Source: Gnetum montanum
Lineage: Eukaryota; Streptophyta; Gnetopsida; Gnetales; Gnetaceae
Assembly (NCBI GenBank): GCA_015680685.1
Contig: MNCI01005835.1
Span: 773,939-837,938 of the forward strand
Reading direction: 5' to 3'
Length of the DNA stretch: 64,000 nt
The notes beneath the pieces were generated by a model. The model made no database searches and was not told where the DNA came from. It worked only from the letters and a program-made list of their open reading frames with translations. A program made the position numbers and the translations under genes. The first letter of the stretch is position 1; each line of letters begins with the position of its first letter. Below, piece by piece: positions 34,228 to 47,200 of this stretch.

Positions 34228-37200
34228 ATGGCAGAAAATGAAGATTACATAGATATGTCAATTTCCTCAGAGGATGAAGAGCATGTACATACCGAAGAGC
34301 ACCGTGAAAATGAAGAGTGTAATGGTCTTGAGGTTAAGAATTACTCTAGTCAGACTAAGACTGACAAAGATGAATATGGTAGCGACGTTAGCAAAGTTAT
34401 GCATTCAAATGATATTGAAGTGCATGTAGATGATCAAATCCATGACGCTGAAAAAACTCTGGAACCAGTTGCCAAAGCCACAGATCAAGGTTGGTGCATT
34501 GATAATTATTACATTCCTGGTTTATGTTTTAATTCACTTCGACTAATGCACATGCCCAGCTGAAAATGTGATTTGGTGCTACAAAATATTTCTTTTGTTC
34601 TGAAAATGTGCAAATGTGACCCATTAAATGAAAATAAATTCACAGGTGCTGAAAGCCCCCATATATTAATCAAACCTGAGGCAAGAAAGACTGATGTAAG
34701 CTGTATCCTTTCATATTTGTTAATTTCCCAGAAATTTTAACTTTTCGAGCATTTAATTATTTTTATCCACTGAAGTATTCTAAATTTCCATGAAATATAG
34801 CTTCTCATTTCGGAATGTGAGAAACAGCATTTTCAAAAGACCTTTTATTAATAATTCAAAAATATTTGAGGCATTTTCATTCTGCATCCATTCAAAAGAA
34901 AATACTTAGAAAGCAGCCTTGGGTTACTTGACATGTTTGAATAGCTCGATCAGGTAATAAACGAGCTCGTTTATCATATGTGGATGATCAGCCGTATGTT
35001 CAGATCATTTATAATCATTTGTCAAGGTAAGAGTTGTTTATTAAGTTAGCATGTTTGTTATTTTTCATAATAATATTATAAAAATATGTTTTGGTACATA
35101 GCGATATACCAATGGTTGCATGTTTTATCTGAATTAGGGAAAGCAAAAAGAAACTGACTGAGCTGTTGCAGAAGTGGTCTGAATGGCATTCACATCAGGA
35201 GGTCTGTTCCAATGTTTTTAAGTTTATGTTTGTGCTAATTTTCTTAAGCATCATTTGGTTTTTATTTTATCTGGTTTCTGATGCTTTGGATATTTCCTTC
35301 TTAGTAAAAAATCCAGATATTTTTTGGTCGCTGTTAATGGCAACCATTTAAGGATGTCTGTGATTTCAATGTTTGTCGACTGATTTATTAACTTGTGTTT
35401 TTGGCCAGTAATTCCTAACTATGTTTTAAATTTAGAATGGTCTATCTTTTTGCTTAAAGAATCTCATCCTATTCCCACCGATGGGAATTCATATAAATAT
35501 GAAATGTTTTGCCTGTCCTCTGAACGGAAAGATGGTTATTCAAATTGTTGGTTGGTCATTGTTCAAAAATATATTATTTCCAACAATGTGTTTTAATTGC
35601 ATGCCAAATTATTTTTAGCCTATGCTTTTGATAGTTAATCTTGTTATGGTTAAATATCTAAAATGACCTATTCTTTTTGCTTAAAGAATCTTATCCTAAT
35701 TCTAGAATGGGAATTGATATTAATATGTTGTGTTATTGAGGACTTTATTGAGAACATGAGCGGGAAAACGAAGAGCATGGAGCACATGAGTGGGGGTGCA
35801 TCGGAGGTCAGCAATTTCACTAGTGATGGCAGGGGCCTTGCAATTGGTGGGTTAGGGCAAGGATTGAGAGAAAAGGGGGGGGGGGGGGGGGGGGGGGTGT
35901 GTGTGCTTGGGGTGGAAGGAGGTTGAAGGGATGATAGGAGATGGCGTGGCTGGGAGTAAGAAGGGACCAGAGAATGGGGCTTTGGCGGAGAGGAACGGTT
36001 TGAGGTGTGCTCTTGGGATGGTAGTACTATGCACCTTAAGGTGGGTTGTTCGCTGGAGAAGGTGGTGAGGGTTCTGGGGATGAGCTTGTTGGGCAAGTTC
36101 ATGTTGGAAGGTGTGTGTCCAAGGATTGGAGAATGTGCAGGTGTGGAGCCTTGTAGACGAGAGGTTGCTCTTCGTCTTCCAAATGGAGGTCGATAGAGAG
36201 AGGGTGCTGTTTGTTTTGGGGGGGGGGGGGGGGGGGGTTTTGTTGTTGGGGGGGGGGGGTGCTGTGGTTCTACGAGGCCTGAGGTATGGCTCTTGCATTG
36301 TGGAAGCAGGGAGCCTATTGGGATTCAAATTTTTTTCATCGGGCATCATTGTTGCAATGGAAGGGTTGGAATTTGCAGATGGTCTCGTGCAAGAGGGTTA
36401 GCTATTTGGTCAAAGGTTCCGACCACACTGGTGGATGACTCCAATTGGAGTCAGATGATTCACATGGTCCAACACAACTTTTGGCTGATGAATGTTTACG
36501 GGGTGTAGAATTGGGAGGCACGGGTGCAAGAGTTGAGGTTGATGGCATGGTTGGTACCTAACATTGGTAGGTTGGGTGCCTATTGGGGATTTTAAGCAAC
36601 GTCTACACTCATGGGAAAAGATAGGGGGGATAGTGCAGATCCCCTGGGGCCATGGAATGTGCAAACTTTATCTGGGACCACAATCTGGTGGACTTGGACA
36701 TTGAGGGGTGTAGATTTACTTGGAGTAATAGGAGAAGTGGGTATGATTGCATTCAGTCTTGGATTGACTGAGTTTGGGTGAGTACAAGGTTGTTGCTGGA
36801 ATTTGATGTTCAAGCAGAGGGCAAAGAGTGATAGGTGTCAGATCATAGGTACAGTTTGTATAAGTTTTGGTTTGTCTGGGGTTAGGCCCCTGGGTCGTTT
36901 CGATTTTGAGCATACTTGGTTGGACAAGCCATTGGTGTAGGTCATTTGGCAGAATTATTTAGGGGATTAGGAACCCAGGGATTTTCTGAAAAAGGGCCTC
37001 AAGTTGCTGAAACAATAGATCAGAGTTAGAGTGTCGAAGGACAAATATCGCTTCAGGGCTTATAGGAAGCAGTTGTAGGGTAGGTTGTGGGAAATTCTAG
37101 GTTTGTAGGAAGTTGAAGTGAACTTGGGGGATGAGGAGAGAGACGTGCTGAGCAAACTACAGGAGCTGGACAAGGAGGAGGAAGGCTATTGGTGGTAGCG

Positions 37201-40200
37201 GTCTTGGGTTTCTTGGCTACGGGAAGGAGATTAGAACACACGTTTCTTCTTTACCATGGCCAAAGGACAAAGGGCAACGAAGATGAAAATTCAGAGTATG
37301 CTCAAGGGCGTAGTGGGTGAAGGGTCGAATAGAGGCATGCAGGGTTTGGAGGAGGTGCACAAATATTAGGAGGATATTTGCCGAAGGAGAGATTTGGAGC
37401 AAATTTTTGTTCTGGTGCAGTGAGTCTTGTTTGAGGTGCATAATCAACATCTGATACAATCTTTTTCTAGATTGGAGCTAATTACAGTGATGAGGTCGAT
37501 GTAGACCAATAAGGCATTGATATCAGATGGGTGGACTATTGAATTCTTTTGGGCGTTTGAGGATATTCTAGGGGAAAATCTGTTAGATGCTTTTAATTGT
37601 ATGCTCAATTGGCAACAAGTTTGAAAAGAGATCAATTGTTCGTGGATTGTTCTTTTGCCCGAGGTGTTGCATTTGATCTCACTGGCCCACTTTAGACTCA
37701 TTGGTGTGTGTAATACTTTGTTGTGATTGTTTTCCAAAGTGCTTGTTGGTTGTTTGGCACTTTTGATGATGAAATTGGTGGGAGAACAATAGGCCGGGTT
37801 TGTTAAAGGTTGATTTTTGCAGGATTAGGTCCTCTTGTAGGAGATCTTGCACCTATTCAAGCGGGCCAAGTTTCCTAGAATGTGTATAAAGCTGGACATA
37901 ATTAAAGCATATGATACAATGAGTTGGGCAGTGTTTAGAGAGATCATGCTGCTTAATGGCTTTGACCCCAAGTTTGTTAATTTGTGCATTCAAATGCAAA
38001 GTTCTAGTCGGTATTCTTTTGATATAGACAAGAGGCTGTGGGGGTTCCAAGCGTCGGAGAGAGGGTTGAGATAGGAAGACCCTTTGTTGCCGCTGCTGTT
38101 TATTTTGGCTACGGATATGTTGTAGAGCTATTGTATTGTTGAAGGGATGCAGGGGCTAAACATTGAAGGGGTCCACTACCTGATGACACATTATGTTGAT
38201 GATACGATCCTGTTTGCTAGGGTAGCTGTTCCTTAAGTTGTGGCATTGAGGAGGGTGCTTGAAAGAATGCAAGTTGGGGCTTGAAATTAACAAGGGGAAG
38301 TTGGCTATGCACTTGACAAAAGCAATGGGAATTGTGGGGGAAGGATTGTGTAGCTGTTGGGGATTGTGCTGGGTAGGTTGTAGGACTCATATTTGGGGAT
38401 GCCAATTTTTGAATGGTAGTTGAAGAGGGCATGGTCGGGGCTTGTGGAAAGGTTGCAGGCAAAAACCACTCATTGGGCCACCTGGTTTCTATCCCGGAAA
38501 GGGAAAATGATGTTGGCATCGATGGTGCTCATGGCTACAGCTAGATTTGCAGCTTCGATGGCTGTCCCGCCAACCAGGGTTATGCAGAAGATTGACCAGA
38601 TCATTTGGCAGTTTGTTTGGTTTGGTGGCAAAGGGGTAAATAAGCTTCACTTGTTGTGCTAGGCCTGGACAATGTGCTTGAAGTTAGTGGGGGGAATTGG
38701 GCTACTATCATTCCAAGATGAGGTTATGCTGAGAATGCAAACGTTAGTTAATAGGTTTATGGCCCAGGAGGATGGGCCGGCTCGGTGGGTAAGGCTACTA
38801 AGGTAGAAATACCACTATTGGGAGGCTGATGCGAGGAGCTCACAATTATGGAAGAATATATGCAAACATTTTAGAGAAATGGAGGCCAAGGAACTGCTAG
38901 GAAAGCCTCCTAAGGAGGTGATTAAGGTTATTCACCCGTCAGCGGAGGGATGGAATAAGGTATGGCAGGGCAGTCTGCTTGAGAAGGTCAAAGCTTTTAG
39001 ATGGCTTTGGCTGTTCAAGTCTTTTGAGGGAGCGGGGGATGAATATAAGCGACATCCGCCCACTTTGTGCTATGGAGCCTGAGACATCAGAACACTTTAT
39101 ATATGGATGTAGATATATGTAGGAGGTTTGGAGGAAGGCCAAAGTAGTACCCATAATAATAGTTAATGGAGATTTTGAAGTGCTTGTGATCTTATGGGTG
39201 GGATGGAAAGGTAGGAATCACCTTATTTTTTGTGGGCAAAGGCTACCCATGCCTTCGGCTATTACTAGGGCTGAGTTTCACTTGTGGGTTGAAGGAGTCC
39301 AAAGTATGGGGTAGGGGTTGTTATTTGAGCTTGCCTATATGGAATTCGCGGAAAACATGGAGCTTTGGGCTTTAATTGAGAGATTGGACTGGGTTGCCAT
39401 GCTAAAATGTATTGAGGGGGAGCCGGGGATGCCTACGGCAAGCTTCTTCGACAATTGTTGGGGGATGAAACGCGGTTCTGAGGACGACGGATTAGGATGA
39501 CTGAGGAGGTGTTGGTGGAGGTGCTGGGAGTCTTGGTAGAGGGGGAGATTATTGTGTTGGCGTTCCACACCTAGATGTACGTTGTTGAATTTTTCAGGGG
39601 TGCAGTCATGTGGATGGGCAACGGGCACATTCGTAGGTCAATGCTGGATGACATCTGGCAGAACGTGCCGGTGTTTGTTGAATGATATTTTGTGTAGTTT
39701 GGGTACCCACACAAGCTTGTGGTTGTCCATTTCACTTTTTTGTGATGCCTGAGGCATGGAATCTGGCTTAACCTTCCTCGATTTTTTTTGGATTTGCTGG
39801 AACGACAACGGCCATGGCGGCATTTGGGGGTTATTTTGGCACTTTGGAGGTTGGGGTGGATGGATATTCCTAGGTTGTAGCTGGAACCTTGATTTGTTTA
39901 CCAGAGGTCGAGCAGGCGGGTCATGCATAGGCCTTAGTTGCAGACAGCGGAGGGTTTAGAGGAGGTGGGGAGGAGCAGGGCTTCCTTAGGTCCTGGATAG
40001 GAAGAGTAGCCTAGGTTGTTGTGAGCTGTTGGATTGGAGCGGCAACGAGATCCTTCTGAAATTTAGGAGGGAATTGATGAGGCATGCCAGGTCATGGCGG
40101 AACACACGTGGCAAGAAGAGAGGGTGGCATGGCTGTCTTGACGGTAGGGAACGTAGGAGGAGATGTAGAGGGAGGTAGATAGTGAAAGGGTTTGGGACCT

Positions 40201-43200
40201 GCAATGGATCGAGGATATGCTAAAGGGCCACAATGTGTAATTAATGTGGCTCATGACAGAGAATAGACAGTGGTTGAAGAAGGGTTGGGTGTAGGAGGCC
40301 TGGAGATTGCTGGCCGTGACACCACAGGTGGTAGAGGAGGTGGAAGCTTCTCAGAGTTCAGTTGCTGAGAGAGTGTCAAAGGGATGATGTTCATGTAGTG
40401 GTGTAGAGGGATTCATGGGTGCTAGGTCGGATGAGTTGGGTCCTGTGGCTGGGTGATGATTTTGCGGCCTCATTGGAAATAGCGGTTGGGTGGCATAGGG
40501 CTTGGAGGGTGGCCAGGGTCCTGCGGCTGGTTTTTTTTGTACGCTGGGGGACAGACGGGTTGTGGAATGTCATCTTGTTAGCTTGATTTGAATGGGGCTG
40601 AATGTGTTGGCCTGGGCTATACATCCTTGTACATAATTTTTTTTTGGATTAATCTATCTCAAATTTTTGTCCAAGAAAACAAATGCTGTGTTATTCCTTT
40701 CCTTTGAAATCAAAGTTGGTTATTCACATTGTTGCTTGATCATTATTTTCTTTCTGAAATGCATATATTTGTAGTGGCTCTTTTCAAATGTTGATGCATG
40801 TTCTGATTACTGTATTTTTTAATTTCTTGTATACTGCTGTAGAATTTGCACCAAGAGCCATTAGAGAGTGGCGATGAAATATTTTTTCCTGCATTGCAAG
40901 TTGGTCAAGGAAATGGCACGTTGCTGGTAAGGGGCTTTTAAAAGTGTTTTCTTTGTTCCACTTTAGTATTCTTTGTTTGGTTGAAATGCACCTTTGATCA
41001 GATTTAAACCCTTAGTGATTTCCGGGGACATAATAAAAATTTCCAGTTTACCTTTCATAAACAGTGCCTTTCCTTCAGTTATTTCTAGAACAGACACCTT
41101 GCTAACTACTGGTTGAATAGATGAGATGTCCACATGCAATTATGATATTTGAACACCTGAATATTTGTTGCGTATGTTTTGTGAAACAGCATCACATGTT
41201 TATTGAGATGTTCTAGGCATTTGATTCTGATTGACATTTTTATTTTCGTGCATTTAAATGCTGTTAAAGGTTTGGTCGTGCATTATTTGAACTCTGATGT
41301 TGGTGTTTCTTTCAATCATTTGCAGACATTTTGGATAGACAAACCATCAAATCAAGCAAGTAAGGAAAATGTAACTGTGCAAGCAGATGAAGGAAGTGTT
41401 CCTTACTATGATCGTGCTTGCTTGGCTCCTTTGGCAATTCATGATGATGATTTAAATTCTGAATGGTACAGTTGGAGTTTCTGCTGTTTTTTTTTTTAAA
41501 TCTAATAGATGATTGTGCTTTTAGGACAGGTCTGTTTTGTTCAATAAGATTTTTTGTTCAGTGGATTACATTTTATGATTTATTTTTAACTAAGAGTGTC
41601 TTCAAGTGAATAATTGAAATTGTGATTTCCATTTCTAATTTTGAGTAAACTAGTATGTTTCCAGATCATGTTCCTTGCTTGATGCCTAAGATCTCAAGGA
41701 ATTTCCAAATGTACTTCAAATTCAAGTTTAATAATTAAAATTATCCTCGTTTTACCTATTTTGCGGAAAAACAGAACGAGGACCTTTTTTTCAACTCTAT
41801 GCTAGCGAGAATCAAACCTTTCTGCCAGTATCAGAATGTTTTCTGTTTGCCGTTTACTGTAAAGTTTTGAATTAGAAACTGTGATTTACTAGCAATGGGG
41901 TTTTGCCTATGCAGCATTGATGATATTCAACCAGAGTCTTCCAGATGTTTCAATTGTGGCTCATATGCCCATTCTTTGAAAGAATGCACTAAACCTCGGG
42001 ATAATGCTGCTATAAACAACGCCCGCAGCCAACATAAAGCAAAACGTGCATCTGTTTCTGGTCCGCGTAATTCCCAGAGATATTACCAAGATACACCAGG
42101 TGGTAAATTTGATGGGATAAAACCAGGCATTCTTGGACCTGAAACCAGACAATCCTTGGGCATTGGGGTATGTTTTTGGCATTCCAAATGTGCTTTGAAA
42201 TATATGAAGATTGGCTAGTGACAGCTGTAAAGCCGCATTATCTTGATATAAAATGTTAACTGTTTCAAAATTTACTAAACGTGTTGTATTATCTTTATGT
42301 TAGTAATTGCATTTTGAAGGAACACATCTCATAATATTATTGCACATGTTTTCTTGAAAGGTATGTAAGGTAAAATGGGCGCATCTTCAAATAAAATACT
42401 TTACAGAATGGATCGTTTACGGACTTGTTGGTTTTAGAAGTAAATTAAAGGAATTCATCATTAGCTTCTACTTAAATCTGTTGAAAATAAAATCTTCAAG
42501 ATTTTAGGAAAAGTCTATAATCGTTGGACATTACTAGGCACTTTGTTTTTCAAAAGAGATTGGTAAGCTAGTTAATATTATTATATACCGGTGAGAATAC
42601 CTTTATGTCCCTATTCAATTCTTGGAAGATCTTATTACAAATCTCTTTCTGAATAATTAGTTAATGTAGCTTCAAATAAAGTTTCCTGTAGAGATAAATC
42701 GCAATGGTGACACGTACCATTAAAAAATAGAAACATTGAAATGAATGTAACCAGGGTACGGTTGATAGCTAGTGCAAATGTTGGTTTATGTTATTTTGGT
42801 TTATTTTCAGGGTCTTAAATTTTGTCTGAATGGAAGACATTTAAGAGTTAAATAATTAAATGTCATTAAGTTTTGTATAAGAGGTCATGTATGTTAGTGT
42901 CTTATGGGCAAGTTCCTAGGTTGAATGCTTTGATGTTGTGACGCTCATACTGGGAGTTGCTTAATGCATTCCTTTTGTTTTGTAAACACAATAATTGCCA
43001 TATCAATGATTTCTTTTTTTCTTTTTTGTGACTCATTTTGTCTTATTACTTGTTTTTATCATTTTACAGGAATTCGATCCACCTCCGTGGTTACGAAGAA
43101 TGCGTGAACTTGGATATCCTCCAGGCTATCTTGGTAAGGCGATTATTTTCTGTAGTAGTACATCATTCTCATTCCTGGAATTGTTGTAGCTTATGTGTTA

Positions 43201-44249
43201 GCATAAGGTGCAGTGGTAGTAATTTTGATATATTTTTAAGTTGACCAATACATTATTCAATGCTTTGGTCTCTTTCATGAGCACTGTTTGATTATGTTTT
43301 GAATGTAATTATAGAAAATTTAAGGACAACGCAGGTTAGTGTCTGATGGACCGTAACATGATTTGAATGTTTTTGTTTCTAATCTTTGGAACTGGCATAT
43401 GGGACACCGATGACGCTATTTCCACGTGTTTCAACAAGAAGTGGTTCACAATTATATCACTTTATGCCAGGAAGATAGGAAATGATTGTTTAACATATTT
43501 ATATAGGCTTCACGTTGTTTTTGAATTTATACTCCTACCATGCAGAAGCTTCTGATGGAGAAGAGGAGCGTTCGGGAATCGTTATTTTTTCAGATAAAGG
43601 AGACACAGAATTAGAAGAAGGAGAAATTACAGCAGCTGAAAATTGTAAAACGGCAATGAAAAAAAGGATGTCAGTTGAATTTCCAGGCATAAACGCTCCA
43701 ATTCCTGAGAACGCAGATAAGCGACACTGGCATAGATCTGGATCTGAACGTGCATATGGTTCTGCAAATTCATCATCACATCGATCAAGACTGGATCATC
43801 ATCATGAGCAGAGAAGAGCAGTTGACTACAATAGCTATTTAGATGAACCGCCACCTCCAGGAACTGAGCACATATACAATAATAATGCACATAGCTCTGA
43901 TTACACGTCAAGGAGCTCACATGCTCCAAACTTTCCTAACAAATATTCTGTTACTAATATGAGCAGATCATCATCTGATAATGGAAGGTGGGCTCCTTCT
44001 TCTAGCCATGATACTTCTGCTAAGTATAATTCAAGATATGGTGAGCATGGACGGAGTTCCTACAGACCCCATTCCCCACACACTGGTGGACCATACTCAT
44101 CATCAAGTTCTGGAAGGTATTCACCACATCAGAGTCCTAGATCAGAACAGCTCTCTTCAGACAGGAGGCATGGCCGCTATGAAGATCGGGCTTCTGACAA
44201 ACCTAAAAGGGATCGGTCCGAAGGTGGTCGACATCATCATAGGTCATGA
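34228..44249 (+). CDS. ZCCHC8: ZCCHC8-like zinc-knuckle/PSP protein (NEXT complex)
   Basis: Nine coding exons: 34228-34489, 34646-34702, 34945-35026, 35138-35201, 40843-40926, 41326-41465, 41915-42167, 43070-43133 and 43546-44249. They total 1710 nt, i.e. 569 aa plus TGA. Residues 1-90 are acidic (DMSISSEDEE). Residues 111-155 form a conserved helical block (NKRARLSYVDDQPY, KLTELLQKWSEWH). A canonical CCHC knuckle CFNCGSYAHSLKEC lies at 241-254. A PSP domain (about 281-335) has YYQDTPGGKFDGIKPGIL and ends DPPPWLRRMRELGYPPGYL. Residues 336-569 hold an acidic GEEERSGIVIF...ELEEGEI patch and a Ser/Arg/His/Tyr-rich disordered tail. In Arabidopsis, ZCCHC8A/B co-purify with the helicase HEN2 and feed RNA to the nuclear exosome; the same role here is inferred. 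Junctions follow GT-AG except that intron 34703-34944 is U12-like. Intron 35202-40842 carries a LINE. The frame is intact throughout. Confidence 0.9.
34703..34944 (+). other. U12-type (minor spliceosome) intron in the ZCCHC8-like gene
   Basis: The donor gtatcctttc matches the U12 5' splice consensus. TTACTTGAC (34924-34932) is one base from the U12 branch consensus TTCCTTRAC and places the branch A 13 nt before the AG at 34943-34944. The attractive U2 donor seven bases earlier (gat|gtaagc) would break the frame into the conserved NKRARLSYVDD exon. The U12 pair keeps it. Confidence 0.75.
35410..35737. repeat. Intronic ~228-bp tandem duplication, second copy split by LINE
   Basis: 'Tttttgcttaaagaatct' occurs at about 35447 and 35675, and the following 'gggaattcatataaatatg' matches 'gggaattgatattaatatg'. 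The rest of the second copy lies beyond the LINE at 40683-40780 ('ggttattcacattgttgctt' against 'ggttattcaaattgttggtt' near 35533). The duplication therefore predates the LINE. Confidence 0.75.
35738..40682 (+). mobile_element. Degenerate L1-type LINE inserted in intron of ZCCHC8-like gene
   Basis: 4945 bp, same strand as the gene, with target duplication atgttgtgttatt (35725-35737) / atgctgtgttatt (40683-40695). Endonuclease remnants lie near 36450-37000 ('IGDFKQ', 'SWEKIGG', 'GCRFTWSN'-like). RT motifs are KLDIIKAYDTMSW (near 37889), a GLRQEDPL-like block followed by LLPLLFILATDML (near 38070) and the catalytic YVDD (38192-38203). Next come 'LSRKGKMMLASMVL', 'IDQIIWQFVWFGGKG' and, near 38940-39130, the WNKVW...EKVKAFRW region before the zinc-binding end. 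Stops are frequent. The 3' end is 'tttgtccaagaaaacaa', a weak A-rich tail. Long G runs lie at 35875-35897, 36218-36237 and 36248-36259. Confidence 0.88.
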
Positions 44250-47200
44250 CTGGTTGTATTTTTTTTTTTTGGCGTAATTTTCGACCTAGATCTTTTGGAG
44301 GATTGGAACATTCCTGTTGTGATCTCATGCTCCAAATACCTTGTGATATTTGTTTTTCTAGGAAACAGTGCATGAAATGTATCTTATTGCTTAGAGAAAC
44401 TCCTTTGCTCTATTGATTCAAATGGATGCCAGATTTTCACGACCTAAACATTTCATTTTATGATCTTGTGATGGAAAATTGTAATGCGAATCATTAAACA
44501 TGTAACTTCAAGTTGTATATACAAATTAATGTCGAGGTGAGGGATCATATATACATGTGGCCATTTCATGACTTTGAATTTCACTTAATGTAATATTCCT
44601 GGCATCTCAGTGCCCTTTCTGAACAGTTCTTCCCCACGTATTCCAGATTTTGTTAGCGGACAATAGATCACATGAGATGATTTCATGAAAACAACATTGT
44701 GTTAATCAATAGATTAGCTAGAATTTAATAGAGAATCAAATGTTCTCTGTGTTTCTTTCTTGTTGTCAAGAGATCAGGTTTCAAACGGAAATGCAGCAGT
44801 GATCGCTTGGCTTTATCCTTGGGGGTTAACTTCATATATATAATGCTATAGTAATCGTTGCTTTAGGATAATTAACAATGATAAACTTGCAGGTGATAGG
44901 TGGCCCCTATTGGCTTATTAGGAAAGAGGTTGTTTCTTTATAATTCTTTTAATGAGTCATGTTAGCTATGTCTTGGTTAATTATAGTAAACTTATTTTAG
45001 GTTTTAACACTTTTTTTAACAATTATAAACTTTGATATTTGGGCATGTGTTTGCACTCTTTCATGGTAGCTCATAATTGCTATGGTGTTGCACATGCTTA
45101 TGATCATCATACAACCATCAACAACCATGCTTATGTGTCCTTAGGTCTTACCTTTGTTGTCTCACCTTCTTTGAGTTGTCTCACCTTCTTTGAGTGCAGC
45201 ACGTAGGGATGGGACCTTGGAACTTGAAATAGTATTTAAAAACATTTTCAATCTCAACAAATAATAAATAAATAAAAGGTAAAGGTTCAAGTTTCATCTT
45301 CCCTAAATTTTCATTGTTGTAAAAATACACTTAAGAAATTTTTTTCAAAAGCTCCAACATGTGTGATCATGTATGCATATCTGCCATGCATGATGCTACA
45401 TAGCAATTATGAGTTGGAGGTTGTCATGATTACAGTCATGATTAATCTCCAAGATTTTTAGGGGGATCATGATTTTTAGGGGGATCATGAGTTGTGGTAA
45501 AGTGAACATGGATCACTGAAGTCATGGTTTATTTTTATGGGTACCATGACTTGCACACAAGTAAAGATAAAATTTTTTAGTTTCTTTGCTTAGATAACTT
45601 AAATTTTGCTGTGGTCTTCTTCTTTACTTCTTTGGGAGAGGTTTATTGAACCATAAGAACAAATAAAAGGTTGGAATTGGATTGTTTAAATGTTATTTGG
45701 TGCTTCATGGTACATTTGGTACTTGAGTTGATGGAGGGATAAGAGAGAAGAATTGATGCTAAAATTGCTTATTTTTTATTTAGTAATCATCAATAGAGAT
45801 TATCATTTTGTCAAAGGTTTTAAGGGTTTCTTTATTTAGAATACATCACATTATCAATATAGAAGGAAAAGTCTAAGAAAAAAACCCAAGGGTTTTGGGG
45901 ATGCATTTTAATGTTTCATCTTTACAACCAATCTTGAAAAATTTCCCTGCTAAGGTAGGATTAGGCCTTGCCCTTATTCAAAAGTGCCCCCATGGGTTCT
46001 CACTTCTAACTAAAGGATTTATTCTAAAGAGAAGGAGACTACTGTCTCTAAAGACAAAATAAAACATCTATTAGAAATAATAATAACAAAAGCTAATAGC
46101 TTCTCTAACTTGAGCCTCTAAAACAAAGAGGAGTTAATACTGTAGAAAACAAATTAATTATTTAGCTTTTATTGGAAACTATTCTGCATGAAATTATAAC
46201 AAAAAAACAATATCTTTTGATAATTTAATCTTTAACTCTTGAAGAAAGGTCATAGTTATACAAATTAGATAAAATGCCTCCTACTTGTACAAATGGGTAG
46301 GAGTTTGGGCAAATTATATATCATTTGGGTCCAAGTTTACTTTACCCAAAACATTAAAGAAATGAATTTTTCATAGGTATTTGTGTTATGGTGCCGATTA
46401 GTATCAACCTTGAAAAGCATTGCACAACACTGCCCAAGAGTCCCAAAATAACAATGAAAGAAAAGCAAACTCAAGGTGGACTACATGTTAATGTTCATAG
46501 CACTTGGAAGTACAACATAAGTGCACACAACTCGTTAGTCTAAAGGTTAGAAGTGTAGCGAGTACGCCTTGACTAATCATATAAATGATAGGACCACTGA
46601 AGAGAGCTAAGATGCATTTCTACTGTAATGCTTCTACCCCTAAGGCTTGCTCCATAGAGAAGGATAGTGGTTCGAGCTAAAGAGGCAAAGCCTCCCCAAC
46701 AACCCTACATCTCCTTGTGATGAGGTTCACAAGGAATTAGTGCCATGTAGTTCTTTTGGTGATGGTTAAGAGAGCATGGAACTGTAAGGATCTTCACACT
46801 CCTCCACCCCTATTTTGGAGGGAAATAACTTTTGATCCACCAACAAAACATGTTTTCCTACATTAGGGCCAATTTTATGTACATCTGTACATCAAATACT
46901 TTAATTTAGTTTTTTGACATAACCTAGCTTTTGGCCTTCCACATCTAATTTTCTTTATTTTATTTAATAATATTATTGGAAAATCATGAAAAAAAATTCT
47001 TTCTAGGGTTTCTACCCTAGTTTTTGAAAATTTATTAATGTTTAGAATACTAACTTGCTCTTTATTTTGCGATAGATTTAGAAAACATTACTTCTTAAAA
47101 GTAGATTTTATGTGAAACTATAACTAGGGTGTTTTTTTTAAGGAAGAGTTAGCCATGCATATTATTTTTCTAATGTTTGTTTGTCTACATTGTAGATTTA

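Noticed and set aside
34490-34563. Continuation of the first coding exon as a 111-aa ORF
   Set aside because: Runs into intron sequence; the donor aag|gttggt and the next in-frame exon give a better model.
35663-36401. Gly-rich plus-strand and Pro-rich minus-strand ORFs (e.g. 35668-36102, 35852-36349)
   Set aside because: They are produced by poly-G runs inside the LINE and show no family motif.
43627-44277. Minus-strand 100-aa ORF and plus-strand 98-aa ORF (43981-44277)
   Set aside because: Shadows of the Ser/His-rich last exon of the ZCCHC8-like gene.
46500-46700. Possible SINE or tRNA-like sequence (box-like pieces near 46530 and 46671)
   Set aside because: The boxes are about 140 bp apart, too far for a Pol III internal promoter.
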